Part shown: piece after piece, positions 9,201 to 16,409 of the stretch
Layout of the letters: the number at the start of each line of letters is the position of its first letter
Numbering within the stretch: the first letter of the stretch is position 1
NCBI GenBank assembly: GCA_044351045.1
Contig: JBILGM010000001.1
Location: forward strand, 81,280-145,279
From: UBA6136 sp044351045
GTDB taxonomy: Bacteria > Pseudomonadota > Gammaproteobacteria > Methylococcales > Methylococcaceae
Length of the DNA stretch: 64,000 nt
Reading direction: 5' to 3'
Notes under the pieces: generated by a model
Database searches by the model: none
Seen by the model: the letters and a program-made list of their open reading frames with translations, nothing else
Told to the model about the DNA's origin: nothing
Translations under genes and position numbers: made by a program

Positions 9201-9362
9201 TTCGAGGAAACCAATCAGTTCCGCCTTGGGCAGATGGCGCGGGTGCCAATTCTTTCCGGGGCGGTCATGCAGCGACTCATCTTCTACCCACAACCACAGG
9301 TCTCCCAGCTGAATGAAGGCATCGGTGGGCTCGGGAATCCATGAGCAATGCAGGACTTTCAT
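6288..9362 (-). CDS. SNF2-family DEAD/DEAH ATPase (HepA/RapA superfamily)
   Basis: The 1024-residue protein has the full SNF2 engine in its C-terminal half: LADDMGLGKTIQVLARL (motif I), VVLDEAQNIKN (motif II), LALTGTPVENRLLDLWSIF (motif III), SLRAGGVGITL (motif V) and DQATDRAFRIGQRKNVFVHK (motif VI). The N-terminal 460 residues match the usual SNF2-associated region of bacterial homologues in layout. Such proteins translocate on double-stranded DNA; their bacterial roles are mostly unknown, and RapA itself recycles RNA polymerase. No methylase, nuclease or phospholipase D gene is adjacent, so I see no defence island here. It is divergent from hypC. Confidence 0.9.
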   Translation of the reverse strand: MKVLHCSWIPEPTDAFIQLGDLWLWVEDESLHDRPGKNWHPRHLPKAELIGFLEDSLGLTISAYERRFNFAPQSVTLPTLDGLPLPVPEFEHGVDDNLPPAPLHTWEVDAYRQIRPIPQLGELRFLAFCHGPDTRPGSDLLFWHYFTQSLKSVILRDRYIPSLIYRETAGSGFELHAGWEIVSDEYEQLIREATLHMPDGCAIVGGRQYEKVSLLKHCAEVLIHRVVTHSAASVKIERRTRDTLIEAARQELQSRHPWKTDTGLAIYQDWQSWRRKLTGRRAEAGFSLLFQLREAENESDPWRLDMLVAPRQDPSLQIPLDQYWANEEPARRAFAARCGAGFDQNLLLALGQAARIYGPLWVGLDEAEPSGIDLSLEDAFAFLQEHAWVLEDAGFTVLVPAWWTPQGRRRAKIRLQASGTSPSGANRRNAMDLQNLIAYRYDLALGEESLDETEWANLVESKSPLVRFRGRWLALDREKMREMLEFWRRHRDDETGMSLPELMRKSAEDADFFEIEPRQALAEMLGKLRDHSQLEPADNPPGLEAQLRDYQKRGLAWVSFLESLGLNGCLADDMGLGKTIQVLARLIQERTNIDSLPPTLLVAPTSVIGNWKKEIERFAPGLKAFIHHGTVRVRDAEAFEQACLACDVVITSYALARRDEKILSAIRWRRVVLDEAQNIKNPASAQSKAVLKLTADHRLALTGTPVENRLLDLWSIFNFLNPGYLGKQSQFRQRYELPIQRDNDPRRADMLKRLIEPFVLRRVKTDPDIIRDLPDKLENRQYCNLSKEQASLYEAVVREVEQRLGSADGINRQGLILSTLTRLKQICNHPAQFLHDGSIFAGDRSPKLERLCDMLGDVIGEGESALVFTQFAEVGGQLEKHLREQLDCPVFYLHGAVPAAKRERMIAEFQDAETSPGVFILSLRAGGVGITLTKANHVFHFDRWWNPAVEDQATDRAFRIGQRKNVFVHKFITLGTLEERIDKLIEEKKQVASLIVGNDESWLTQLDNDTFKQLIALNKMAVLE

Positions 9363-9472
9363 GTCGCGAGTTTCAAGCGGCCCAAAATCGGACTATTGTA
9401 GCCTCTACCGCATGACTGAATGCGGGGTGGAGTCTTCCACTTTTCATCTTTCGTTCTTCAGGGGATAGACCC

Positions 9473-9712
9473 ATGTGTCTGGCCGTACCGGGGCAAATCG
9501 TCAGCCTTTCCGAATCCTCGTCCGCCGAGCGGCTGGGGCGGGTCAGCTTTGGCGGTGTCATCAAGGAGGTCAGCCTGGCTTTTACGCCCGAAGCTGGGGT
9601 AGGTGATTACGTCATTGTCCATGCGGGTTGCGCGATTTCCGAGCTGGATGTGGAAGAGGCCCAGGCCGCGCTGGCGGAATTTGCCGCATTGAGCGAGATG
9701 GGCCTAGATTGA
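9473..9712 (+). CDS. hypC: HypC, [NiFe]-hydrogenase maturation chaperone
   Basis: This 79-residue protein begins MCLAVPGQIVSL, the invariant HypC start whose Cys2 binds iron. The rest follows the family (GRVSFGGVIKEVSLAF, GDYVIVHAGCAISELD). HypC works with HypD to assemble the Fe(CN)2CO group and hands it to the hydrogenase large subunit. ATG at 9473 follows AGGGGATAGACCC. hypD starts 10 bp downstream. No hydrogenase structural genes or hypA, hypB or hypF are in the window, so these must act on an enzyme encoded elsewhere or be a remnant set. Confidence 0.93.
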   Translation: MCLAVPGQIVSLSESSSAERLGRVSFGGVIKEVSLAFTPEAGVGDYVIVHAGCAISELDVEEAQAALAEFAALSEMGLD

Positions 9713-9722
9713 ACGGCGGCCC

Positions 9723-10817
9723 ATGAGGCATCAAAGCGAATACCGCAGGGCCGATCTGGCCCGTTCTCTGGCCGAGGCGATTGCGAGGCGCTGCACCCGG
9801 CCTTGGACCCTCATGGAGGTCTGTGGCGGCCAGACCCATGGCATTCTCAAATATGGTGTCGACCGCATGTTGCCGGAGGGAGTGGAGCTGATTCACGGCC
9901 CCGGTTGTCCGGTCTGTGTCACGCCACTGGAAACTATCGACAAGGCCATCGAGATCGCCCATCGGCCCAACGCGATTCTCTGTTCATTCGGCGACATGCT
10001 GCGGGTGCCGGGTTCGCGAGGCGATCTGCTGTTGGCACGCGCCGAGGGCGCCGATGTCCGCGCGCTCTATTCGCCGCTGGATGCACTCCGGGTGGCGCGA
10101 GAAAATCCGGACTGCGAGGTGGTGTTTTTCTCCGTGGGTTTTGAAACGACCGCGCCCGCCACGGCTATGGCGGTATGGCAAGCCCGACAATCGGGGCTAC
10201 GAAATGTTTCGCTGCTGGTCAGTCATGTCCGGGTGCCGCCGGCCATGGACGCCTTGCTCAATGCGCCCGAGTGTCGGATTCAGGGCTTTCTCGCGGCAGG
10301 GCATGTCTGTACCGTCATGGGGGTGACCGAGTACGAACCCATCGCCGAAGCCCGCCATATACCCATCGTGGTGACGGGTTTCGAGCCGGTCGATCTGCTG
10401 GCCGGAATCTATCGTTGCATCGAGATGCTGGAAAGCGGGCAGCCTGGCGTGGAGAATGAATATCGCCGAATGGTGCGGCGAGAGGGCAATCAGGCCGCCC
10501 GCAAAATGATGAGTCAGGTGTTTCAGATCATCGACCGGGCCTGGCGTGGGCTTGGCGTGATTCCACTCAGCGGCCTTGGTCTGGCCGAGGATTATGCTGA
10601 TTTCGATGCCGAAGGGCGCTTCCAGTTGAGCACTGCCATCGTGTCGGAGCCAGAAGAATGCCGGAGTGGCCGGGTATTGCAGGGGCTGATCAAGCCGGAT
10701 CAGTGCCCGGCTTTTGGCATCCGCTGTACGCCTGAGCATCCCCTTGGCGCTACCATGGTGTCCTCCGAGGGTGCCTGTGCAGCCTACCATCGTTATCGTC
10801 CGTCGGGCCAACATTGA
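9723..10817 (+). CDS. hypD: HypD, Fe-S scaffold for hydrogenase cofactor assembly
   Basis: The 364-residue protein matches HypD along its length: MEVCGGQTHGILKYG, HGPGCPVCVTP with the redox CxxC, FFSVGFETTAPATA, and the C-terminal cysteines in FGIRCTPEHPLGATMVSSEGACAAY that coordinate the [4Fe-4S] cluster. HypD holds the iron while HypE supplies cyanide. It sits 10 bp after hypC in the same operon. Length and motifs are normal, so the gene looks functional. Confidence 0.95.
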   Translation: MRHQSEYRRADLARSLAEAIARRCTRPWTLMEVCGGQTHGILKYGVDRMLPEGVELIHGPGCPVCVTPLETIDKAIEIAHRPNAILCSFGDMLRVPGSRGDLLLARAEGADVRALYSPLDALRVARENPDCEVVFFSVGFETTAPATAMAVWQARQSGLRNVSLLVSHVRVPPAMDALLNAPECRIQGFLAAGHVCTVMGVTEYEPIAEARHIPIVVTGFEPVDLLAGIYRCIEMLESGQPGVENEYRRMVRREGNQAARKMMSQVFQIIDRAWRGLGVIPLSGLGLAEDYADFDAEGRFQLSTAIVSEPEECRSGRVLQGLIKPDQCPAFGIRCTPEHPLGATMVSSEGACAAYHRYRPSGQH

Positions 10818-10862
10818 GTCGGTCGGTGACCCTGTTTGATTGAACCTGTGAGAATTTCAGCC

Positions 10863-11462
10863 ATGACGCCAATGAAACCATCCGCCGACCTGATCCCGGG
10901 CATCCGACGTCTCAGCCCGCCCCAGTCAGCGTGTCTGATGATCGGACTGCTGCTATTGCAAACCGGTTGTGCTGCCAATACGCCTGGCCAGGCGATGGCC
11001 GAAAAAACCGATCCCTACTATCAGGATGCCCAGCTTTGCCGCAGTCAAAACCCCGCCAAGATCTTGCCTGCGGGGGCCGATCCCGCCGCTCGTGTGGACG
11101 AAGCCGGCTATCTTCAATGCCTGAACAAGCGCGGCTACCAGCAGGAGGCCAAAACCGATCCCCTGTTGGTCGCGCTTAAAAAATGTCAGCAGCAAGGTGG
11201 GTCCAAAACCGTCTCCGCCAGCGGCGCGACAACCATCAAGCCGCCCAAGCTGGAAGAAGTGCGTCAATGCCTGAAACTGCGCGGTTTCCCCAGCACCCAT
11301 TTCCCGCCTCCGCCGGTAGCCGCTGCGAGTTCGTCAGCGACCGGTGCGGCCACCGCACCCAAGGCCACACTCAAGAATGTGCCGAAGGCCGAGCCGGTCA
11401 AGGATGATCGGGAGCGCGTCCAGACGATCTACATCCCCCGCAAGACCAAAACGCCGCAGTGA
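10863..11462 (+). CDS. lipoprotein of unknown function inside the hyp operon
   Basis: The 199-residue protein has a hydrophobic stretch ending LLLQTGC, a lipobox with the acylated cysteine near residue 36, after an unusually long N-region. The mature part has three spaced cysteine motifs (AQLCRSQNP, GYLQCLNKRGY, VRQCLKLRGF) that look like a repeated short helical unit, then a Ser/Ala/Pro-rich tail. I know no family for it. It lies between hypD and hypE and overlaps the hypE GTG by four bases, so it is co-translated with maturation genes although it should sit in the envelope. ATG at 10863 is preferred to a TTG at 10836. Confidence 0.7.
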   Translation: MTPMKPSADLIPGIRRLSPPQSACLMIGLLLLQTGCAANTPGQAMAEKTDPYYQDAQLCRSQNPAKILPAGADPAARVDEAGYLQCLNKRGYQQEAKTDPLLVALKKCQQQGGSKTVSASGATTIKPPKLEEVRQCLKLRGFPSTHFPPPPVAAASSSATGAATAPKATLKNVPKAEPVKDDRERVQTIYIPRKTKTPQ

Positions 11463-12514
11463 GTCAGCCCGCCGAGCTGAATTGTCCTCTGCCGCTAGGC
11501 CAGTACGAGCGGATACTCATGGCCCATGGCGGTGGCGGGCAGCTCATGCAACAGCTGCTCGACCGCCTGGTGCAGCCGGCATTCGACAATCCCTACCTCG
11601 CCAATCGACATGACAGTGCCGTGTTTGAATCGGGCGGTCTACGGTATGCCTTCACCACCGATTCCTATGTGGTCAAGCCACTGTTCTTTCCGGGCGGCGA
11701 CATCGGCAAGCTGGCCGTGTGCGGCACACTGAATGACCTTGCCATGGCCGGTGCCCGGCCACTATTCTTGAGTGCCGCGCTCATCATCGAGGAAGGTCTG
11801 CCCATCGAGTCGCTACAGCGGGTCCTGGAGTCGATGGCCGCCGCAGCGCGGGCGGCAGGGGTGGCGATCGTGACCGGCGATACCAAAGTAGTCGAACGCG
11901 GGCGCGGTGACGGTCTTTATGTCAATACGGCGGGCATCGGTCTGATTAAGGACACTACGCCGGCCATCCATCCGGCTGCCGTAGCACCCGGGGATGCCAT
12001 TCTCATCAACGGCGATATTGGCCGGCACGGCATTGCCATCATGGCCCAGCGCGAGGGGCTGGCATTGGAAACCACGCTCGAAAGTGACTGTGCGAATTTA
12101 TCCGGATTGGTGGCGCAGTTGCTTGACGCTGGCATCGAAATTCATTGCCTGCGCGATCTGACTCGGGGCGGGCTAGCCAGCGCGCTGATCGAAATTGCTG
12201 AAGCGGCGAAGGTCAGCATTCAACTGGACGAGCCGGCCATTCCCATCGATGACGCCGTGAATGGCGTGTGCGAAATCCTCGGGTTTGATCCACTCTACGT
12301 GGCGAACGAGGGCGTGATGGCGGTCTTCTTTCCGGAAGGCCAGGCGACCCAAGCCTTGGAGGTGCTCCGTCAGCACCCGCTCGGCGCAGCCGCTGCGTTG
12401 ATCGGCCAGGTCACCGGTTCCGCTTCACCCGGTCATGTCCATCTGCGAACCGCTTTCGGGACGGAGCGGAGCCTGATTCGACTGAGTGGGGAGCAGCTGC
12501 CCAGGATTTGCTGA
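11459..12514 (+). CDS. hypE: HypE, carbamoyl-phosphate-derived cyanide donor
   Basis: The 351-residue AIR-synthase-like protein ends LPRIC, the conserved C-terminus whose cysteine is carbamoylated by HypF and dehydrated to thiocyanate. The ATP-binding segments MAHGGGGQLMQQLL, TDSYVVKPLFFPGGDIG and VTGDTKVVERG are all present. It begins with GTG at 11459 inside the stop of the lipoprotein gene. HypF, which it needs as a partner, is not in the window. Confidence 0.94.
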   Translation: MSQPAELNCPLPLGQYERILMAHGGGGQLMQQLLDRLVQPAFDNPYLANRHDSAVFESGGLRYAFTTDSYVVKPLFFPGGDIGKLAVCGTLNDLAMAGARPLFLSAALIIEEGLPIESLQRVLESMAAAARAAGVAIVTGDTKVVERGRGDGLYVNTAGIGLIKDTTPAIHPAAVAPGDAILINGDIGRHGIAIMAQREGLALETTLESDCANLSGLVAQLLDAGIEIHCLRDLTRGGLASALIEIAEAAKVSIQLDEPAIPIDDAVNGVCEILGFDPLYVANEGVMAVFFPEGQATQALEVLRQHPLGAAAALIGQVTGSASPGHVHLRTAFGTERSLIRLSGEQLPRIC

Positions 12515-12564
12515 GGTGGGTTGTAACCCAATTATCTTGCCGCACAATCCCGATGATTAAGGGG

Positions 12565-12759
12565 TTAGCGGATGGCATTCCGGTAGACATCCCGACGGTT
12601 ACCGACACGCACGACCAAAATCATCATCGCGCCATCTTCCATGCTGGCAATGATGCGGTAGTCGTCGACCCGGTATTTCCACAGGGCTCCCAACTTGGAG
12701 GCTTTCAGCGCCCCGCCCATGCTGCGCTGATCTTCCAACGGCCAACTGTATTGACCAGG
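12565..12759 (-). pseudogene. RelE/ParE-type toxin relic (C-terminal half only)
   Basis: On the minus strand an open frame without a start codon reads PLEDQRSMGGALKAS, then LGALWKYRVDDYRIIASM and ILVVRVGNRRDVYRNAIR before TAA. This is the conserved C-terminal half of RelE-type toxins (WKYRVGDYRII and VRVGNRREVYR in homologues). Upstream, the frame is closed by TAA at 12760-12762, and the N-terminal half and antitoxin are not recognisable, so the gene has been truncated. The remainder of 12515-12874 shows no other gene. Confidence 0.8.
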
Positions 12760-12874
12760 TTATGGCCAGTCGTGTCAACACGAGAGCTGCTCACACGTCT
12801 CAACCCTTCTTCGTGTGCAGTTCCTCAACCCGATGCCCATATCCACCTGCCTTGATGAATGTTAAGTTCTTTTC

Positions 12875-15232
12875 CTACTTGACAAAGCTGATTGCCGGGA
12901 CAGATCTAAGCTTAACAGGCCGTTTTGTTTTTGGTGTTTGATATAAGCCTTGGGCAAACTTTGTGCCGAAAGCATCGACGGTAACCGGAAAGCTATAAGC
13001 TTTACCGGATGAATCAATGTCGACCAAAAGGTTGCCGCCCTTGTATTTATATTCCTTGCGGAAGGGGATTAACTGGCCGTAAATGCCTGTGCCAATGCTT
13101 TGATCAGGATGAACGGCTGTGCTAGGTAGCCCATCTTTGTAGAGATTCAATGGGCCATTCTTGACGGTTTTCCTGTTTTTTCCAAAATTTGCAGAAAAGC
13201 TTGGTTTAAGCTCGATGTTGGCTGGGTCTGAAGGACCTTCGCTCAAGGTGACTTTAAGCTTATTCATTTTTAGATCTTCAATGGGTGATGCTTTGAGTCC
13301 CTCTGCGTTTCTAAAGCGGAGCCCTTGAATGGCTTCACCAGGATTCAAGCCCATCGATTGCAATTGAGATGGCGTAAAAACGAACTGCCCATGATATTTT
13401 TTTATATTAAAAGGGCCAACTAAGCTGAAACGTGGCGTAAGGCCGTCTTGAATGGATTGAGCAGGTACCGCATCATCAACCTTGATGGATGTGGGTTTTG
13501 GTTGAGCTGTACTAGCAACCACGGCAAACTTAGCAATGGTGCTCACGGTGTAGTAAACAAATTCGGCGCCGTTAGCAAGAATCGTAGACCAACCAGGTCC
13601 GCTACCGCTGCTGCTATCAGCTGGCTGCTGAATTAATGTGCTATCAGTGCCAGTGGCGGTATTTGTTCCAACGAAGGGATTCATTGCATAAAGACCTTGC
13701 GAACCTGTCTGAAACAACAGATTTCCGTTAGTGTCTGCGGTGATTGAGTTAACGTTTCCAATATTGCCCCCATTTTCTTGGTTAAGGAAAATACCGGTAG
13801 AGGCGTTTGGATTCGCAGGTGAATGATAGGACAGATAGCCATTGGTCCATGTGCCAATCATTAACAATCCCTGGGTAAAGGCGCTGGGATTGTTGGCAGG
13901 GGTCGGTACGTAGGTTAGATTTGTGATGTCTATCTGATAACCGCCTCCGGGCTTAGGCATGCCGTTGGGTGGCCAGATCAGGTTTTGACTTGAACCTGAT
14001 GAATTTGCACAGTAAACTCCTTCATAAGTTACATAATAATATATGCTGCAGGAGGTTATGGTGGGGCTAACATCTTTCCAGTAGATCGTCCCCTCATAGC
14101 CTTCACACCCTCCCGTTACTGGATTGGGATCAGAGCAATACCATAGGGAATTGCTTCCAATAAATGAGCTTGTATAGATGGCAGGAACGAGACCAGATCC
14201 ATAGTTATCCATGCCTATTTCAAAAGCGGTAATTATCTGCGAGGCATCCCCTGGATTACCACCTGTAAAATTCGCACCGCTACAAGTTCCATTGGAGCAA
14301 AGAAAGGCTGCATTGCTGATTCCAAGGGGGCCGGTCGATGCAGTGCCGCTGACGCCATTCACGGAATTCACCATCCCTGACACAAGCACAGCACCCGTGG
14401 ATGAATAATTGTTGTTGCCCTGCAGCCCAGGATAGCCCGGTGGGTAAGTTTTCATTACTGTACTTACCCCTGGCCAAACTGCGGCAACCTGATTGGTTAC
14501 CTGCGTACTATTTCCGGCGACAGAAAATATGTCACCAGCGCCTCCTCCCTGCTGCGAGTAAACACCTATAATGATACTGCTTTTGCCCACTGTGATTGTT
14601 GCCGAGTAAAGGGTATATCCAGGTAGCGTATAGACATTCTTGTTATTCGGATCGAGAACAGAGATTGGATTGGCTACAGGGTTATAGCAACCAATATAAA
14701 CATAGTTACCTGATGGATCTGTTTGAAGATTGGCAACAGAGTTTCCTGATGGACAGCCCGGTAATGAGGTCATATTAAGCCCAGTCACTTGATAGTTTGG
14801 CCCAAAGTCTGGCGTTGCAATTGACAGATTCCCTGCGGAATCCCCGACAATGAAGCTGGCATTTGGATTGTTGGTTGTGCCCAGGAAGGCAACAGCAGAG
14901 TAGCTGTCTCCATTACCTAATGGTGTACCGTAATTTGAGAAGCAGGAGGTTGAATATTGAAGTGGAGTAGACCCAGATTGCGGTTTCAGTGTGCAAAACC
15001 CTAAATAATTCCCCGCTGTTGATAAGGTGAAGACAGTCCCTGTGGTCAATCCTTGATTTCCTGTGTAGGTGAATGAGGCTGCATTATTGCTCATCAGCCA
15101 ACTCTGAGTGGATTGATCTGCACTCAAGCTAATATCGGACAATAGTGCTCCACACACGATAAGGGTTGCGAGTGTGCAGACCTTATGTTTTTTTGTTCTA
15201 GTACCTAAAAGAGATGCTTTTAAGGTATTCAT
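12875..15232 (-). CDS. large exported protein of unknown function, AT-rich
   Basis: From ATG at 15232 (MNTLKASLLGTRTKKHKVC) the protein has about 785 residues with a signal peptide (TLATLIVCGALLSDISLSAD). The body is rich in Asn, Gly, Ser, Thr and aromatic residues with short beta-type repeats (SYSAVAFLGTTNNPNASFIV, NSITADTNGNLLFQTGSQGL), suggesting a secreted beta-propeller-like fold. Many cysteines (FLCSNGTC, WYCSDPNPVTGGC) suggest disulfides. The last 170 residues look like a separate beta domain (GEAIQGLRFRNAEG, GGNLLVDIDSSG), recalling C-terminal domains of PEP-CTERM-type exoproteins, but no PEP-CTERM anchor is present. Base composition is clearly more AT-rich than the neighbours, and TA debris lies on both sides, pointing to horizontal transfer. 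I cannot assign a function. Confidence 0.75.
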   Translation of the reverse strand: MNTLKASLLGTRTKKHKVCTLATLIVCGALLSDISLSADQSTQSWLMSNNAASFTYTGNQGLTTGTVFTLSTAGNYLGFCTLKPQSGSTPLQYSTSCFSNYGTPLGNGDSYSAVAFLGTTNNPNASFIVGDSAGNLSIATPDFGPNYQVTGLNMTSLPGCPSGNSVANLQTDPSGNYVYIGCYNPVANPISVLDPNNKNVYTLPGYTLYSATITVGKSSIIIGVYSQQGGGAGDIFSVAGNSTQVTNQVAAVWPGVSTVMKTYPPGYPGLQGNNNYSSTGAVLVSGMVNSVNGVSGTASTGPLGISNAAFLCSNGTCSGANFTGGNPGDASQIITAFEIGMDNYGSGLVPAIYTSSFIGSNSLWYCSDPNPVTGGCEGYEGTIYWKDVSPTITSCSIYYYVTYEGVYCANSSGSSQNLIWPPNGMPKPGGGYQIDITNLTYVPTPANNPSAFTQGLLMIGTWTNGYLSYHSPANPNASTGIFLNQENGGNIGNVNSITADTNGNLLFQTGSQGLYAMNPFVGTNTATGTDSTLIQQPADSSSGSGPGWSTILANGAEFVYYTVSTIAKFAVVASTAQPKPTSIKVDDAVPAQSIQDGLTPRFSLVGPFNIKKYHGQFVFTPSQLQSMGLNPGEAIQGLRFRNAEGLKASPIEDLKMNKLKVTLSEGPSDPANIELKPSFSANFGKNRKTVKNGPLNLYKDGLPSTAVHPDQSIGTGIYGQLIPFRKEYKYKGGNLLVDIDSSGKAYSFPVTVDAFGTKFAQGLYQTPKTKRPVKLRSVPAISFVK

Positions 15233-15261
15233 GGTTATTTCTATGAAAAGGTGTGGATTAG

Positions 15262-15420
15262 CACAGTGTTGACCGCTATAGAAGGACGCTACCACTTGTT
15301 CAACCCATCGGCTACATTGAAACCGAATCGGGTTTCTCTGGCAAGGATAAGCGCTTGTCCAAAGTCCTCAACCTGCGCGTTGTGGAGATCATCATCTATC
15401 AAGCAAAAGACAAGCGCTGA
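15262..15420 (+). pseudogene. C-terminal gene fragment of unknown family
   Basis: After TAG at 15259-15261 an open frame reads RYRRTLPLVQPIGYIETESG, then FSGKDKRLSKVLNLRVVEII, and stops at 15418-15420. The composition looks like real protein, but there is no start codon or ribosome site, so it is probably the tail of a gene cut when the AT-rich neighbour arrived. From 15421 to 15540 a second frame (VAFGPIGRNAEHLAVVGRAA) may be a further piece. I cannot name either. Confidence 0.35.
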
Positions 15421-15600
15421 CTCCACCAGCCTTATCGGTTGCCTTTGGCCCGATTGGGCGTAATGCAGAGCATTTGGCAGTTGTCGGCCGAGCTGCCGGC
15501 GCCCGCGAACGGGGTGAGGCTTTTGCGGCAATGAGCCCTTGATTCAGTAGCTGGTTGTTCGCTTTTGCCATAGCGCCCTCAATCAGAACCGGCGGTTTCA

Positions 15601-15903
15601 TTATGCTTCTATCCGTCCTATCGGTTCCGCCTTCAGCCTCACACCCAGCGCCCCACAGACCCGTTGAATCGTCTCGAACCGGGGGTGAGCGCCGGGACGT
15701 TAGGCCTTATAGAGCGCTTCTCGGTTCATTCCGGCCTTACTGGAGATTTCTGCCATGCCTCTGGCTCGGGCAATGTCGCCCAATGCCGCCGCGAGCAGGG
15801 CTGGGTCGCCATCGTCCATCACCGCCGTCAGGTACTCTGCAATGGCTCGGTCATCCTCCAGGTATTCCGCCATGTCGAACTCAGGCACGTTTTTCACGAT
15901 CAT
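15601..15903 (-). pseudogene. HigA-like addiction-module antitoxin with in-frame TAA
   Basis: The frame starts MIVKNVPEFDMAEYL and continues AALGDIARARGMAEISSKAG then MNREALYKA, where TAA (15700-15702 on the plus-strand numbering) interrupts it. Beyond the stop the same frame reads RPGAHPRFETIQRVCGALGV and ends at 15601. Intact homologues (COG3636-type antidotes) read LYKAL followed by a PGxxPxFxT motif, so a single change of a leucine TTA to TAA explains the break. The truncated product loses the last third, including part of the helix-turn-helix. It follows the toxin gene directly, toxin first as is normal for this class. Confidence 0.85.
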
Positions 15904-15910
15904 GGTGTGT

Positions 15911-16207
15911 TCATGTCTCACTCCACTCCAGTTGTGCGGCCAATCGAATGGCTCTTGAGATGTCGGCTGACTGTGATGCTTTGTCGCCGCCGGCCAGCAT
16001 AACGATCAGAACATCTCCCCGTATAACGAAATACATGCGCCAGCCTGGGCCGAAATGCTCGCGCCTATCATGAACGCCATCGCCAAGCGCCTTCACGTTA
16101 CCCAGTGATGCCTTACGTAATCGCATGGCCAGCCTTTGCCGGGTCTTCAGTTCACGAAGCCCGGTCAGCCATACCACGAATTCATGAGTTTGTTTGATCG
16201 TGTGCAA
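15911..16207 (-). CDS. HigB/RelE-like addiction-module toxin
   Basis: The 98-residue protein reads HEFVVWLTGLRELKTRQRLA, LGNVKALGDGVHDRREHFGP and GWRMYFVIRGDVLIVMLAGG, the pattern of COG3657-type RelE-superfamily killer proteins, which cleave mRNA on the ribosome. The frame is complete from ATG at 16207, and the conserved RxYF core is present. Its antitoxin, immediately downstream, is interrupted. An intact toxin beside a broken antitoxin suggests that the toxin is silent, weak or neutralised in trans, or that the stop is an error. Confidence 0.8.
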   Translation of the reverse strand: MHTIKQTHEFVVWLTGLRELKTRQRLAMRLRKASLGNVKALGDGVHDRREHFGPGWRMYFVIRGDVLIVMLAGGDKASQSADISRAIRLAAQLEWSET

Positions 16208-16330
16208 CGGTAGATCGCAATCGTTCGATTACAGGTCTGCAAGAGCAAGCGAGGCTTGCCAAATATGAAATGAGCCTGAAGGTCGGGTTGTTCATTATGG
16301 TCACCCTGGGTGGCTAACATGAACGACAAG

Positions 16331-16352
16331 AAAATTAACAGCCTAGAAGGCT
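16331..16352 (-). terminator. weak terminator-like hairpin after der
   Basis: On the minus strand AGCCT-TCT-AGGCT is followed by a T-rich stretch (GTTAATTTTC). It lies about 60 bp past the end of der, where the bamB-der transcript should stop. The stem is only five pairs, so this is tentative. Confidence 0.35.
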
Positions 16353-16409
16353 AATGGGTTGGAGCGTGGCGAAAACCCAGCGGGTCGGAAGTTTAGCCGG
16401 GATGGTTAC

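Noticed and set aside
6288..9362. SNF2 ATPase as the core of a defence island
   Set aside because: No methylase, nuclease, phospholipase-D or other defence gene is adjacent; neighbours are an adhesin-like gene and hyp genes.
12508..12855. 115-codon plus-strand frame after hypE
   Set aside because: It is the antisense of the RelE relic and has no independent coding signal.
15392..15601. 69-codon minus-strand frame starting MKPPVLIEGAMAKANNQL
   Set aside because: Low-complexity Ala/Pro/Arg composition typical of antisense to GC-rich sequence; no ribosome site and no family.
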